A stretch of DNA of 64,000 nucleotides, from the NCBI GenBank assembly GCA_029844215.1, contig CM056734.1:17928501-17992500 (forward strand). The letters are read 5' to 3'. Both the position numbers and the translations under genes were made by a program. Below, in pieces: positions 1 to 13,189 of the stretch. The notes beneath the pieces are model-generated. The model saw only the letters and a list, made by a program, of their open reading frames with translations. It ran no database searches and had not been told where the DNA came from. The DNA comes from Przewalskia tangutica. Its lineage: Eukaryota > Streptophyta > Magnoliopsida > Solanales > Solanaceae. Position 1 is the first letter of the stretch. The number at the start of each line of letters is the position of its first letter.

Positions 1-1879
1 ATATGATAAACACAAAGATAGGAAAAATATAGCAAAATTAGTTGCGGTGGAGCGTTTGTCTTTTGCATTTCCTTCCTCTCCTGGTTTTATTCATTACATT
101 AGAGAAACATATAATCATGCTTTTAACGATTTTCCTAGATCAACTGTTAGAAGAGACGTTTTTAACTTTGCACATGAATATTAAAAGTATTTATGTTATG
201 CATTATATCATTTTAATGGCAAAGTGACTATCATTTCCGATATAGGTCGTAGTACTAACGATAATGATTATTTAACCGTTACATGCCATGAATAGATCAG
301 ACTTGGTCTATGAAAAAACGTATATTAGCATATAGATATATTGATGATATGCACAATTGATCTTTTTTTGCAAGAAATATTCATGAAATTTGTGAATATT
401 ATGAAATTACTGATAAAATTATGTTTGTTACATTAAATAATGCTACTGCTAATGATTATGTTGTAAACCTTTTAAAATTCGATTTACTCAATTTTTCCAT
501 ATTAGACGTGCATGCTATATTTATAACTTAGTTGTAAATGATGGTCTAAAACTTTTTAAAAACATTCTTGATAAAGTACGATTTGATATAAACTTTATTT
601 TTAAAGGTAATAAAATACAAAGACGCAAAGAGTATAAAAACATTGTCATCACTATGGACTACTTTATAGAAAAATTTCAGAAGAAATTTCAATTAGGTGA
701 ATTCTTTATATGAACAACTACTTGTTGATCACGATTATAAAAGACCTATAACTTTATTATTTAACGCTCATAATCAAAGTCCAACAGATATACTAGTAGA
801 TGATGATTGGGGGAAAAATCGGAATTTATTGCATTTTTAGAGAATTTTTTTCTAGCTACTAAAGAATTTTCTGGAATTTATTATCCTACTATTTCAACTA
901 TGTTATTTTATATAACTCTAATAATTTTGTTACTTAATGAATATATGCAAAAATCAACTTATAAGCCAGCTATTAAAAAATATTTATTAAATTAAAAAAA
1001 AATCTATCCCACTATATATTTTATTGGTGTTGTATTAAATCCGACTATATATTAAAAATAGAATGTTTAGTGGTTCAACTTCTTCACAAGTTAGCGAATT
1101 TGATGTTTATGTCTTGCAGGGTGTTGTACCGTATGAATCAATTGTCAATAAATAATAACGTGAAGACTTGCTGAGATACTGTAGGGAGAATGCGAAGACA
1201 TTTCCGACACTATCAAAGATGACCCGAGATGTGTTTAACATTCAAGCGTCATCAACAGCGTCTGAACGCATTTTTTCTGCTGGAAGATTTCAAATAGGAG
1301 AGTACAGACACTCATTGACGGGAGACAACTTGGAGATTACAATTTTATTCAGAGATTAGATTAGAGCGAAGCGTAGAAGGTGCGGTCAACGAAGAAGACG
1401 ACTACAACTACAACGAAATCTTGTATGAGGGAGCATAAAGCGACGTCGAACAATTTGACCAACAACTTCCAATTCCAACCGAAGATCCTCAAGACATTGT
1501 AAGAAAATTAGAAAAAGTGTGGTTAACTATGCAATTTTTTAAAGTCAATTTTACCATGTGATTTTCAATTTTTGAACAACGAAACAAAGTTGCAATTTTG
1601 AACTTGTATTACAAAAAAATAATATTTCTATTATATAATATAAGAGACACAAAAACAGTTTTGAGATATTTTTATTACACTATCTTGTTCAATTATTTAA
1701 ATGTTTAAATATATATATTTTTAAATTAAGTCTTAAAAAACTCCAAATCCCGCAACTAGACCTGACCCGTCCTGTCCCCTCTTCCGGCGGGATGTGGGAC
1801 GGGACCTCTTCCCATCACGCCTATCCCGGCCCGCTAGTCTCGTCAGAATCCGTTACAGCCCGCCCCATTGGCCACCCTT
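1..1879 (+). mobile_element. Degenerate hAT-superfamily DNA transposon, left end outside window
   Basis: Broken plus-strand reading frames from about position 40 to 1440 resemble a plant hAT transposase of the RICESLEEPER/DAYSLEEPER type, ending in a dimerisation domain. No frame is intact: stops and shifts interrupt it throughout. The 3' side turns GC-rich (1740-1879) and ends in ggccaccctta, which reversed (TAAGGGTGGCC) looks like a hAT terminus. The AT-rich stretch near 1637-1660 is also found, reversed, at about 17460-17490, so the relic at 14476-17956 belongs to the same family. The left end and TSD lie outside the window. Confidence 0.7.
1168..1359 (+). pseudogene. hAT transposase C-terminal dimerisation domain fragment
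   Basis: The 63 residues read FPTLSKMTRDVFNIQASSTA followed by SERIFSAG and a Y-R-SLT motif, the conserved order of the hATC dimerisation domain. Such transposases are usually 600-700 residues, so this is only the tail. Upstream frames at about 600-1000 (for example YKPAIKKYLLN) continue the same protein with frameshifts and stops. It is inferred to be inactive. Confidence 0.75.
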
Positions 1880-2779
1880 AGTTTGAACTTTGAACCCACA
1901 CATGTGTAGATGATTAAAAAATTGGAGAAGGACCAAAAAATGCCCTGAACAATTAGAAAGGTCTAAAAATACCATTCTTTCACCTATTTTGCTAAAAAAT
2001 TCCTTCTGTTCACTTTTTTGGCTCACTTATATGACTAACGGTATATTAAAAAAATTATTTAAATTTAACTTGACATTTTATTACTAATCCAATTTTTTAA
2101 ATCTGAAAAAAATGAATTTTTATAAAATCTGGAACAATTAGTTTTTTTTTAAAATGTGGTAAATCCGTTTTTTTTAAAGTAAATCGGGATTGGATTTTTA
2201 TTAACAAATGTGGATTTTTTTTAAATCTGAAAAATTGATTTAAACAAACAAAAGTGGATAAACCCATTTTTTAAAAATAATTAATCAGGAAAACTAAAAA
2301 TTTATTAAGACATTTGGACTTTTTAAAGTCTGGAAAACTGATTTTTTTTTGAGAAAATGTGCAAAATTGATACTCCGTAATTTTCTTCTAGATTTAACAA
2401 AAACACTAGTTTTCTGGATTTTTTTTTAAATAATGGGTTTTTCACATTTTTTGTAAAAAATCATTTCTTTCAGATTTTTATAAAAATTCAAGTTTTTCAT
2501 ATTTAAAATTAAAAAAATCCACTTTTCCTTTTTTTTAGTTTCGTAAAAATAAAGTCATAAAAATCTGATTTTTTTAGGACACTGTGTTTTTTAAAATAGT
2601 TCAATTTTGCTGATTTAAAAAAATATTTTCCTATAAAATATGGCCAACCTCGAAACAGTCAAAGGTAACATGTTATTTTTAGTATCCGTTCTTCATTTTT
2701 CAGAAAAGTTATACCTGATAAGGAAATACGTATTTCTGAAGAATAAATCACAAGGTAGTAAGGGAAAAAGAAACACTTA
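1880..2779. other. AT-rich intergenic stretch, no gene
   Basis: No coding frame. From about 2085 to 2640 the DNA is a loose, diverged succession of poly-A/poly-T blocks joined by short phrases such as aaatctggaaaa, which may be an old tandem repeat. No terminal repeats or TSD could be placed. Confidence 0.4.
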
Positions 2780-3071
2780 GTGCCCGTTTGGTTGAGCTTA
2801 TGGAAAACTCATAAAATAAGTATTTATGGAAATTTTTAGATGTGTTTGGCTGAAAAAAGAGTAGAACTTATGGTGTCATAAACACTTATTCCATAAGCCT
2901 AAAATTTGAGCTTATGGGAGTAGAGCTTCTTTTGGCATAACTATTTTTTTATTTTTTTATACAAAAATATTTTTTTTATTGGCATACATCTAACAACTTT
3001 TTGATAAAAGCTCTACTTGAAAAAGCTTTACTCCTATAAGTTCTTTTTAATAAGTTGTACCAAAATGAGCC
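2780..3071. mobile_element. Tourist-like MITE (PIF/Harbinger)
   Basis: A 292-bp AT-rich element with related ends: gtgcccgtttggttgagctt on the left and, reversed, ggctcattttggtacaactt on the right. It is flanked by TTA at 2777-2779 and 3072-3074, the 3-bp TSD expected of PIF/Harbinger MITEs. No coding capacity. Confidence 0.6.
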
Positions 3072-3074
3072 TTA

Positions 3075-3340
3075 ATGTGTGTTTGGTTGAGCTTATTTTA
3101 AGCTCATAAGTGTCTTTTTAAAAAAAAAAAATACTTATTAAAATATTGAGAGGTGTTTGGTAGATCTTAGTTTAAAATAAGCACTTATTCCAAAAGCCCA
3201 AATTTTGACTTTTTGGAATAAAAGTAAAATGACTTATTAAATTTTTGGATTTTTATATAAAAATGCTTTTTTTATTGACAACCAAACACCTAAAAACTTT
3301 TTTATAAAAACTCTAGAAAAAACTCTTTTTTAAAAAAGCG
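3075..3340. mobile_element. Second, degenerate Tourist-like MITE abutting the first
   Basis: It begins atgtgtgtttggttgagctt directly after the TTA that ends the preceding MITE, and shares its terminal sequence. A right end resembling ccaaacacctaaaaac is present at about 3281-3297, but a clean matching TSD was not found. Confidence 0.4.
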
Positions 3341-3342
3341 CA

Positions 3343-4008
3343 ATTTCCTTTTTCTTGTCTAAGCCAAGTGATTGACTCCTCGGATCCGCGACTACCACAA
3401 AATCTTTCTCAAGAACAAATCACAAAGTAGTAAGTGATAGGGTCTTTTGTTAGAGTGTATTAGAGAAAATAATGTATGTATTAGCTTTGTGTATTAACAA
3501 TATCTTGTTTGATATATTTTTTCATCCGATGTATAACTAACATTCTATTTGGTATTATGTTATGCATAACTAATACTCCTTATGTCCCATTTTATATGAC
3601 ATAATTTTTTAGTCAGTCCAAAAAAGAATGACACGTTTCCTTATTTGATAATAATTTAACTTTAAATTTTACTTTTTACGCTTAACGAGATGATATATAA
3701 CCACACAAATATCTTTAGTTTATTTTAGACCACAAGATTCAAAAATCTTCATTTTCTTAAACTTCGTGTTCAGTCAAACTGTATCATATACATTACTAAT
3801 ACTAGCATTATTAATATCAACATTACTAATACATCATATTCATTATTATTCTTATACACTCTATTCCTTTTTAGTTGTTCATATGCGCTTGTGCAATTTC
3901 CTTGTCCAAGCAAAGTAATGTCCATACGCCCTTGTGCAATTTCCTATTTCTTTTCCAAGCAAAGTAATTGCTTCCTCCTTGAGTCCGCGACTATCACAAA
4001 GAACAAAT
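3343..4008. repeat. Direct duplication flanking a MITE
   Basis: The phrase gcgcaatttccttt...aagccaagtgattg...gactaccacaaa near 3343-3425 recurs as gtgcaatttcc...ccaagcaaagtaa near 3893-3925 and more fully at 3931-4008 (tccgcgactatcacaaag). The repeats bracket the AT-rich element at about 3430-3880. This looks like local duplication around a transposon insertion. Confidence 0.45.
3577..3795. mobile_element. Stowaway-like MITE, imperfect
   Basis: The left side, actccttatgtcccatttta, and the distal gtcaaactgtatcatata resemble the ends of plant Stowaway elements. The right terminus is not a clean mirror, so the boundaries are approximate. It sits inside a larger AT-rich repeat whose phrase gttatgcataactaatact recurs in degenerate form downstream. 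Confidence 0.35.
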
Positions 4009-4116
4009 AATTATGTTCATACTGAATCCACATTTAGCCAAGTGGACCCCTTTTTTGTTTGATTACTTGTACATAGTGTTGGTGTTGCATATAATATTAC
4101 TAAAGAATATCACCAT

Positions 4117-4515
4117 TAGAAATGTCAAATAGACGGGTTGAATTGAATTTGAGCGGATCAAAATGGGTGAGTTAGTAAATGATCGGGTTATTGATCCGCC
4201 CAAAAACTACTTGGGCTAAAATGTGTTAGGTTGAATTATGCTAAAATATGGGTCATAACTCAAATCATACTAACTTTTTATTGCTTTATTTCAACTTTTA
4301 TAAGTTTTTAGTACCTAAAATTATTATTTTTCTTTATTATAGCTATATATAGCATATCAAATATATAAAAATATTTTTTGAAAATATTTAACAAGATTTT
4401 TCATGAGTCAATTTGTGCTACATATCAGCCAACGAGACTGAGTTAATAAATGAACGGGTTAAACTTGGACGGGTTAGGTGTGTTATATTTTCATGGACTC
4501 ATTTTGCCACCTCTA
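4117..4515. mobile_element. hAT-type MITE with 8-bp TSD
   Basis: A 399-bp non-coding element with inverted ends: tagaaatgtcaaatagacgg on the left and, reversed, tagaggtggcaaaatgagtc on the right. It is flanked by the perfect 8-bp duplication ATCACCAT (4109-4116 and 4516-4523), diagnostic of hAT insertion. Confidence 0.8.
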
Positions 4516-4582
4516 ATCACCATGTACAAGTAATTATCAAACAATTATCTAGCAAATAATTTATAATTAGGATCAATGTTTT

Positions 4583-5502
4583 AAAAGGAATTTTAAGCGA
4601 GCCCCGTGGTGAGTCGTACCAAAAACGCCACGAGGCGTGTTCACCTAGGCATAAGCCCTAACATTCTGGGCGTTCATTTGGGGCGTAAGTCCTGAGAACT
4701 TTTTTTAATTTGAGTTAAAATTACTTAATAATTCTTTTTCAAAAGTTAAATATCCAAAAATTAACTCATAGTCAATTCTCAAACTAAAAGATCTCCAAAA
4801 AGTCAAAAGTTTTTCTAATTGTTTATTTTAACTTCATAATCTTTTCTCTTTTTTCTTTGCAGAATAACAGATATACTTGAGACTTTTGTATGCAAAGTAC
4901 AATCTACAAAGCAAATAGTTTTGTCCAATTATTCTTACGATACTTCATGCTTGTATTTTCCTTCTATAAGCTTTATTTTTTTCAAAATTATTTTAGTAGT
5001 ATTCAATTTATCTTTTTTGAGATAGTTTTTAGTTTTAGAATTTTTTTTGATCGCTCTAGTTTAGATAATATTTTGAAGACTCTATTTCGACTATTTATAT
5101 TATAATCATTATTAATATGTCATGTAGTTTTAGATTTTAAAATAATAACTTTATGTTATTATCGTTTTTATCTTTGAATAATTAGGATAGAGTATCATGT
5201 TTACAACTCTAATTATGTTTCATCACAATCATGTTATTGATGTAATGCATCTTTACATCATTCACTTTTTCAAAAATTTTGTAATAATTCATGCATATGT
5301 TAGCATGTTAATAATAGATGTATACATTTTCCTACAATTTTTTTTTCATACTTTAATGTATTTTTTATTTATATATTTACTTTATTAATTTATAAAATAT
5401 TCAAAATTAAATACACATGAGGCTAACGCTCCGTGCCTCGGGGTTCACATTTCGCCGAAACTTATATAAAACGCTCCGCCTTACGCCATGACTTTTTAAA
5501 AC
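4583..5502. mobile_element. Non-autonomous element with GC-rich ends
   Basis: The left end tgttttaaaaggaattttaa and the reversed right end tgttttaaaaagtcatggcg are related. Both subterminal zones are GC-rich (gccacgaggcg..., gcctcggggttcac...) around an AT-rich core with no real gene. The superfamily and TSD could not be settled. Short AT-rich open frames at 4890-5388 are not credible genes. Confidence 0.4.
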
Positions 5503-5509
5503 AGTTATT

Positions 5510-6460
5510 AGAAGTAATATATTCTGTCGGATACTGAGTCTTTCGAAATAATAATTGGAATTTATCCCTGTAATCATTCATCGTTTCCTTGCTGTGTGCC
5601 ATTCTCTCAAATGAGTTACTACTTGTAATCTTTCTCCGCGTTGCTTAAGTCTACCCATGTGGAATTAGGAAAGGTAAATTAATTCGAATTTAATTACTAT
5701 TGAGATTAATTAATTAGTAGCTTAGCTTAATTATTTTCCACGGCTAGTTAGTTAGTCAGTTTTTACTGTTTCATTAGCTGTTAGCTTTTAGTGTTCATAG
5801 TCCAGCTGTAGCCAGCTGTCACAATAACTTGGTTCGGTAGATTAGATATTTTACATTCTCTTTTAGCTACAAGACTAGTTAAGTCGGAGATCTATATTTT
5901 ATTTAATGCAAAATTTAGTTATTTATATATCAGCTATTTAATCTTTTATCCGGCATAAAATATTATATAAATATTCTCATAACTTATACATGCATTAGTT
6001 AGTTATGTAAGTTGTTAAATTACAAATCAAACGACATATTGATTGTGTTGAATATTTATACATAACAAAAATATGCTATCAAATATGATACATTATTTAT
6101 GCACAATTTAACACAAATAATTGGCTCCTAACCGGCCAGCTATCTAATGACCCCTTCATGTTTCAGTTTTCTCTCTGCCATTGTCTCTTTCCTCGGGAAG
6201 TTTCTACTAAAATTCTGGACTTTGGATTCACCATGGAAGGTGACTCCATTTTGTTTTCAGCTCTCTCTAGAGCTTAACAACTACTCCCATATCTGTTTTA
6301 TTTTGCTACAATATCTAAGAAAATCAAACTTTAACTATAAGTACAATGACCATATGGCTATTAGAAAAATGGAAGGGATGCAAGCGGCGACTAGATATGG
6401 TCCCACACAATTGACATCTGGCTTTGTGTTTAATAGAGGAAGACGTACTCTCATTAGTTA
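5510..6460. other. Intergenic, no supported feature
   Basis: AT-rich DNA with no convincing coding frame, RNA gene or transposon end. A 104-codon open frame at 6147-6461 has no recognisable domain or plausible codon pattern. Confidence 0.4.
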
Positions 6461-6680
6461 GGTGGTATTTAGCCAAACTTCTTCTTTGCCCAAACACCTT
6501 CTTTTCAGAAGTATAAATATTTTTTTCAGAAACCAAAAAATGTTTTCAGATGGGAAGAGAAGCAGAAACATCAATTTGGTGCTTTTGGAGAAGCCTTTTT
6601 GCTCCTTCATTGATTTTTTTTGGACTCATTTACCATTTTCTTCTTACAAAATTCCTTTTAATCTCATATAATCCTCATAT

Positions 6681-6938
6681 CAAATAGAAATTTGGAAATA
6701 GGGGTAGGGTAGGGGTAGGGGTAGGGGGTGGGGCGGATAAGAAAAAAAATCATTTTTTTTATAAAAATAACAAAAAATATGAAATAGAAATTTGAGGATG
6801 GGTAGGACAATGGGCTGGGGTGGGGGATAGGGGTAGGGCGGGGGAAGTAAGAAAAAAAATCATTTTTTTTTTATAAAAGTAACAAAAAATATGAAATAGA
6901 AATTTGAGAATGGATAGAGATGGGGTGGGGTGAGGTGG
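6681..6938. repeat. Minisatellite array, left part
   Basis: Tandem units of roughly 100-120 bp: a G-rich block (ggggtagggtgggg type), then aagaaaaaaatcatttttt, then ataaaaataacaaaaaatatg and aaatagaaatttgaggatgg. Unit starts are visible at about 6682, 6783 and 6893. The array is interrupted at 6939 by an LTR and resumes at 18161. Confidence 0.75.
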
Positions 6939-7791
6939 TGTTACACCCTGTATTTCCAAGACATTAATATGAGAACATACTCAAGGAACTAAGGTATGAA
7001 TGTTGGAAGAATAGTATGGTTACATTTTCCTTCGGAATTTTATTTTGGAAAAATGTGACGACGGAAATTTATTAACTCGGAGTTAGATTTCCTAATGTGA
7101 ATTTTTGGGCTTAGTATTGGATTATGAAGTAATGAAATTGATAATATGAGGCCTGTCAAAATTTCACAATTTGGGGGGGGGGGGGGGATTTGAAAGTTTT
7201 AAGTATTTTGGCTAAGTGTTGGATTATTATTTTGTGAAGAGAATTATGGGCGAATAAGAGGGTGACATGTGTCTCTCCCCACTTGTGTAGCAAAGCTATA
7301 ATGATATATGTATATGTATATGTATTGCAAGATTGGCTAAGAATAAGAGGTATTTTCGTCCAAGGCAACAAGTGGACAAGTGTGGGAGATATTTGTGAGA
7401 TATTTTCAAGACAAGTGGACCACTTAGGTCCCTCTCCTTGTATGATATTTTATCTATATAAGAGAGGTCATAGCAAGACTTAGAGACTTTGCATAATATT
7501 TTCTTCATCCAAAACTCTCTTCTCTCTCCTTTGTTCTTGAGTGTTTCGAATTCTTCAAGCTTAAGTGAAGAACAAGAGTTGATTATTCTCTTATATTAAG
7601 CACCATAACCAAGTTCTAAGCCAAGTTAACTCTCCAAGGTGTACCAAACATGATATGGCCGAAACTATCTAAGAAATACTTAGGCTTGTTTATGAACTTT
7701 TTGGAAGTAAAACAAGAAGGAAAGATGGTTACAAGCTTGTAGTGGATACATGTGTGTGATTGGAACTTGAAGAATAAGGAGTGTTGACACC

Positions 7792-10700
7792 CAATTTTGA
7801 CCCTCCCGTCCAGCCATTAACTATAAAATTAGACTAATTTTGTAAAATAATTTTTTATGATAAAATGCAGCGATAAAACATAAATACAGGCATAAATAAT
7901 TAATTTAATAATGGCATCGCGTCTTACGTAGAGTTTTAAGCACTTAGAGTCCCGCGCCCGCATTTATTAACTTTAAGCTTTGTCGTAATTCTTAAATAAT
8001 TAATAAATGCATAAAATAAATAATTTAGCGATAACGTCGTGTCAGGTAGCATAGCCGCATTTATTAGTAATCATTTGTAATTTAAAATCAATTTTAATCT
8101 GATATATGCATTTAATAACACCGCATTTATAAAGCTTTAAACGATTCTTAAATATCATACTTGCATTTAGCATTTAAATAATTTAATCTAAACTCAATTC
8201 AATTTTAATTTAACTTCACAATAATGCATAATAATAAGTTTTTAAATAATAGCGCCACGGTCTAAAGTATTGAGCATTAATTAAATAGCACACCCGCATT
8301 TATTTGTTATAACAATTAGACTAATGTAGCACCTAGATAATTTTAATAAAGCACCTAATTAATTTAATCACATTTGTTAATTAATTAATAATACACTTAC
8401 CTAGAATTAACTAGCCTAAAACTATTAATTAACCCCTAATTAAAACTAACCTAAAACTAATTAACCCAAATTTCACACCGCATGACCACGACCGCGACGC
8501 GAGGCCCACCCGCAGCCCACACGCCCGCCTCTATACCTTACCCTAAACGCCTCCCAAAGCCCATTCGTCAACACAAAATCAACTCCATCGTCGCCAACAA
8601 AACCTAAAAACCAAGAACCCTAAAGAAAACCATCGCCGTGCCCGGATTCTCACGAGAATCCGGGTTTCCTTACCCACGCACACCACCTGCTCACCCTTAC
8701 CATAACTAACACCCAAATCTTGCTTCAAAATCACAGAATCGCACACAATATCCTTCAACCGGCCAAAATCGCACGAAATCGGGGATTTTCTTCATCGAAT
8801 CACTCAATCCGCCCTTATTTACTTACCAATTGCGGAACCCAAACCATGGCTATATAAGCACATGCAATAGGCATTTATAGGGGGGAACAGAGAGGACAAT
8901 AAGAGGAGAGAGCATATACTGAGAGCGAAGGGCGAGGAATGACCATAGCGGCGATGTCGAGAGTGAGTGAGACCCATAGATCGATAGGGACACCCTGTGA
9001 GCAGTTAAGAAGAGCATATCCATAGCATAGAATCGAGGGAGATTCAGAAAAGGGCATATACGAGAGAGCAGAGACGGGGAGAGTACAGTAGAGTCTATTC
9101 AGGTTCCAGCAAAGAAACCAACAACCAAACCTTGCCCTTCTATTCGCATCGCAAACCCAAAGCCCGTCGAGTGGACCGACGACTTGATACGCTGCCCCGG
9201 GTCGCTGTCCGGAGAAGGTAAACTCAATTTCTTTTCGAAACCTCAATTCATTACGTGAACTTATGTGCTTCTTTGTACTTGAACTATCTTTGGTCAACAT
9301 TGTTGTAAAATGTTTGGCATGTCTTATTCTATCTAAGCAAAATCAGTTATTAAAGTCGTCGACGTAAGTTTATAGTTGGTATAATAAGTGGATTACATGC
9401 TTGTCAAGAGTGGTTTGTGTTAGCGACTAGTCGAATGTCATCTAATTGGTTGTTTGGTATGGCTGTCTGCATTTTAATTGATTAGCACTAAAAGTGTGAA
9501 TTTAACTAGTGTCTCAAGGTTGTTTTATTTTAAGTTATTCCCCTCGATCACGTGATTAATCTAGACACCACCATTTCTTTCATGATTCTAAATGTAAGAA
9601 TTAGGGCAACTTGACATGTCGATTAGGAAGGACTAATGTATGAATAGCTTAGGGAAGATTAATATATGAGTATTAAAGGCATGTCTGTTGGATGATGTCC
9701 AAAAATGCATCTCACCAGAATGTTACATGGTTGAAATCTGCCCTCTGTTTTTTGGTTATTGTGTGTCTGCTGGTCTGTTGAAAAGTAAAGTAAGTAAGTT
9801 AACATTGTGTGTGTTCATTGTGAAATCATATTTTTGTCCTCTTATGATAGTATATCTTGCCTGAACCAAGCCTAAAGATGAGTCATGTGGTGCATTTCTC
9901 TCTCATCTGTTTGGTATATGAAACATACCAGTTGTTTAAAATACAGCGAGGTATGTATATCGGATGTCTAAGTTGGGTATTTGTGTTCTGAATAGATGAG
10001 TCTTAAATGGTTTACAATAACAAAAGGTGTGTGCTCTATGATCGAAGAACAACCACACCTAGATAGCATGAGAAACTGATAGGGAATATAGCATCCGGTT
10101 TTCTTCCTTATTGGAATTAGCTGACACAAAGGACTAAAAGATATTGATATTTGGCGTTATTTAAGATGTTTGAAGACTACGGCATGTGATTACGAATTCT
10201 GATAGTTCCATAAATCAACTGGTGGAAAGTTTTGGGAGGCCGACAATGTTTGAGATTTAATTCTCGGAGACTCTTGGTTTTCTCCTTAAAAAAGGGGTCA
10301 TTTAACCTTTCCAGCTGCATTTCCCTTCTAGAGAATAATGAAGTCCCTTCCCATATGTATGTTCGGCAGGGGGGCTAAGCTCATTTGGCTCAGTGCTTAT
10401 TATCTCTCTTATTATTTGCCTATTCTTGCAATAACTCTTATTATTTGCTTATTCTTGTAGCAGTCACAGTTTGCTGCATATGTGCACTTAGATTGTATGA
10501 TCCCATAATTTTGGGCATTTACTAATCCTTATCCTTTTCTTATTTTTTTACATGGCACGCACCGGAGCAAATAAAGAGTCTCACGGCGAGACTCATCTTG
10601 AGCTACTTCAAAAGAAGGCCCGCATTTATGTGCATTCATCTCGCATAGGAAATTCCAAACCGCGGCGAAAGGACATCGCCATTCTTGAGTCATCCCCTTT

Positions 10701-11581
10701 ATTTATATCCTCCGTTCATTCGTTGTAATTATTTGCCTAACATTTACCCTTAACATTAATATATTTAGAATAGTTTGAGCTTGGGTCGTCTTAGTAAGGA
10801 TTTAACATTAGAAATTTACGTGCCCTAAACCATTTTAGCTTAAGTTATAATTAAACCATTTAGTCGCATAATTACTCATGTAGGCTAGACATTGTTCTTT
10901 TGTCATTAAATCTTAACTTGCATAATTAATCACGTAGCTAGGATATTATTTTAACATCCCTAAACCACTTGCTATAAAATCCATATATAAATCTTATTTT
11001 TTTATGTATAGTAAGGAACCCCCTTAAGCATATGGGATACTAATTAAGGTAGGCCAATATATACATTTAGTCAATAAATCCACTTTGCATCACCTATTTT
11101 ACATAAACAATAAATGCACACTTTAAAACTTTATTTTTATAGCATTAGTTTTACAGATTTTTATCAACATGCCTACTTTTATAAAATATTCTGAAGCATC
11201 TTTCATATTTTCAAAACACGCATTCTTAGCATACAATAATTGACCCTAGGTTTGAACGGACAACCGCAAGTTAGCGGATCCTTTAGGGTGCCTAACCCCT
11301 TCCCTTTAGGATAATAAAGAACCCTTACCCAGAATCTCACTAAGTTTAGCAGACCATTAAAATGGAGTTAATGTTTTACTTCAAACTAGTTAAACATTTA
11401 GGTGTCCTAATTCACCCAAACTAATTAGGTGGCGACTCCGCGAACCCTTTAATATTTAGCAACATCTTTAACATTTTAGCATTCCTTTTGCACTTTTTTA
11501 GCACTTTATTTATTTTCTAACCTTTTTATTTAAGCAGCAGGAGTTTAGAAAATAAAGTCGCGGCCGAAAAAGGGCGCGACA
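7792..11581 (+). mobile_element. Ogre/Tat-like solo LTR, 3.8 kb
   Basis: It starts TGTTGACACCCAATTTTGAC and ends AAAAAGGGCGCGACA, flanked by TSD AGGAG (7787-7791 and 11582-11586). A GC-rich block at 8470-9200 with tatataagc at about 8852 looks like the promoter and start region. The last 350 bp (aaccgcaagttagcgg, ataattaggtggcgac type phrases) is shared with the LTRs at 14874, 28323, 38515, 45171 and the relic at 61620. No second LTR or coding domain is present. The family assignment rests on its resemblance to the element at 38515-47286, which has a tRNA-Arg-type primer site. Confidence 0.75.
10552..10728 (+). CDS. Short open frame inside the solo LTR, unknown
   Basis: A 58-codon frame begins MARTGANKESHGETHLELL and is rich in charged residues, unlike the surrounding low-complexity translation. 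It lies in the middle of a solo LTR, where no gene is expected. It matches no family I recognise. It may be an LTR-encoded short peptide, the trace of a captured exon, or chance. Confidence 0.15.
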   Translation: MARTGANKESHGETHLELLQKKARIYVHSSRIGNSKPRRKDIAILESSPLFISSVHSL

Positions 11582-13189
11582 AGGAGCTAAGACAAAACTA
11601 TGGACCGATTTTAAGTGGATTATTTTGGGCATATTTAAGGTAAGAATTATTCCTCTTCTTGAAGTAATTCCATATTACATGTTGTAGTAATTAATGGATG
11701 AACTTATGATTAAAAAGAATAAAGAATAGGAAGTACATGTCACAATCTTGGCATGTTAGCCGATTGTGGACAGTTTTGGTGTTAACAGATTCGTTGGTTA
11801 TTATTGTTATTAAACATTACCTATTACATGTTGACATGAAGGAATCTTGTTGTTAACAAGTTAATATAACTTATATAAAAGTGTTGGAATATAAGTTGGA
11901 TTATAAGAAGTTATGGAAACAGTTTTGCTTGTAGTAATTGGCCGAGAACACCAACTAAATAAGAGATTGTTTTTATCTTGGACTATGGACTGATTTTAGC
12001 GGACTAAAGGACTGTTTTTTTTTGGACTATGGACTGATTTTAGCAGACTAATTTACGTAATTAAGGGACTGTTATTACGTGAGAAATAGGTGTGAAAATC
12101 ACCTTGGTTACCGTTTGATTGTGCCCTTAATTGTTGCATTGGTTATTGATGAAATTAGTCTTCTTGAAAGGTGGAAAAGTACGTATAAACGGGGAAAGTG
12201 CTGCCCAAATTTTTATAAAGGAAAGGAGATTCATTAGGTGTATAAGTGTATACTAGTATCATGAAGTTGATAGAAGTGTTATTATCATTATAGGTTGAAG
12301 TACTACTTGTGGCGTATTCTACATAGTGTGTGGATTAGCCGAAGAGGTATGTGAACTCTTCCTTTCTTTGAGCATGAACCTTATAAAATGATACTTGATA
12401 AGTGTCTTGAATTTTCAATGAGGATTTTAAATGAATTCAGATTTCATTGTAGTGTTTACAATGATTGAAAAGAATAAATGTCTTAATGTTGAAAGTAGAA
12501 GTTACTTGATTTTAAAGCCTTGAGTTGAATTTAAAAGGTGTAGTAACTTGATCTTAAAAGAGGAGGTGCCTTGATTTTAAAAGAGTAAGTTACTTGAGTT
12601 TAAAAGTATATTTGTCTTGATTTTAAAAGTATAAGTCACTTGGTTTAAAAACTGTAAGATACTTGATTTAAAAGTGAAAGTGTTTTGATACTACGGGTGT
12701 TAGTGTCTTGGGGTTTATAAATGAAAAAGATGTGTGGCGGACGTACATGGTTGTAGTTGGGTTGTCTAGAAAGGAAGTGATTCTATCTATTTCATTAATA
12801 GTACTTTGAGTTTTATAAAAAGGGAAGTTATTCTACTCTTAGAAGTTAAGGATATTTATGTTGTTGATTCTATGTTTAAGGCATGTCTAAAATATTTCTA
12901 AAAGTCCTTACCAAGTATTATGAGAGATGTTGGTAAGAATTTTTAGGAAACATTGGAGTCGAGTTGATCTTGCTAAGTTATAGCACGAATGGGAAAAAGG
13001 TATTGAACAAGCCGCTGCAGCGTTAATGAAAAAAGAATCGACAATCAATTATATTGAAATGAGTAGAATTTTCATCTGCATAGAAGCTAAGATATAACCA
13101 GTTCGTTTTACACTTTCTAGGTTCACATCTGATTAGATAAAATCTCATGATGTATTAATCACGGCTCATAAAATGAAAGATTGTTATAT

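Noticed and set aside
7171..7188. Long G run as a G-quadruplex or regulatory signal
   Set aside because: A simple homopolymer, length-unstable and possibly a sequencing artefact; no supporting context.
8875..9300. 141-codon minus-strand frame
   Set aside because: Lies antisense to the GC-rich leader of a solo LTR; no motif and no conservation that I can see.
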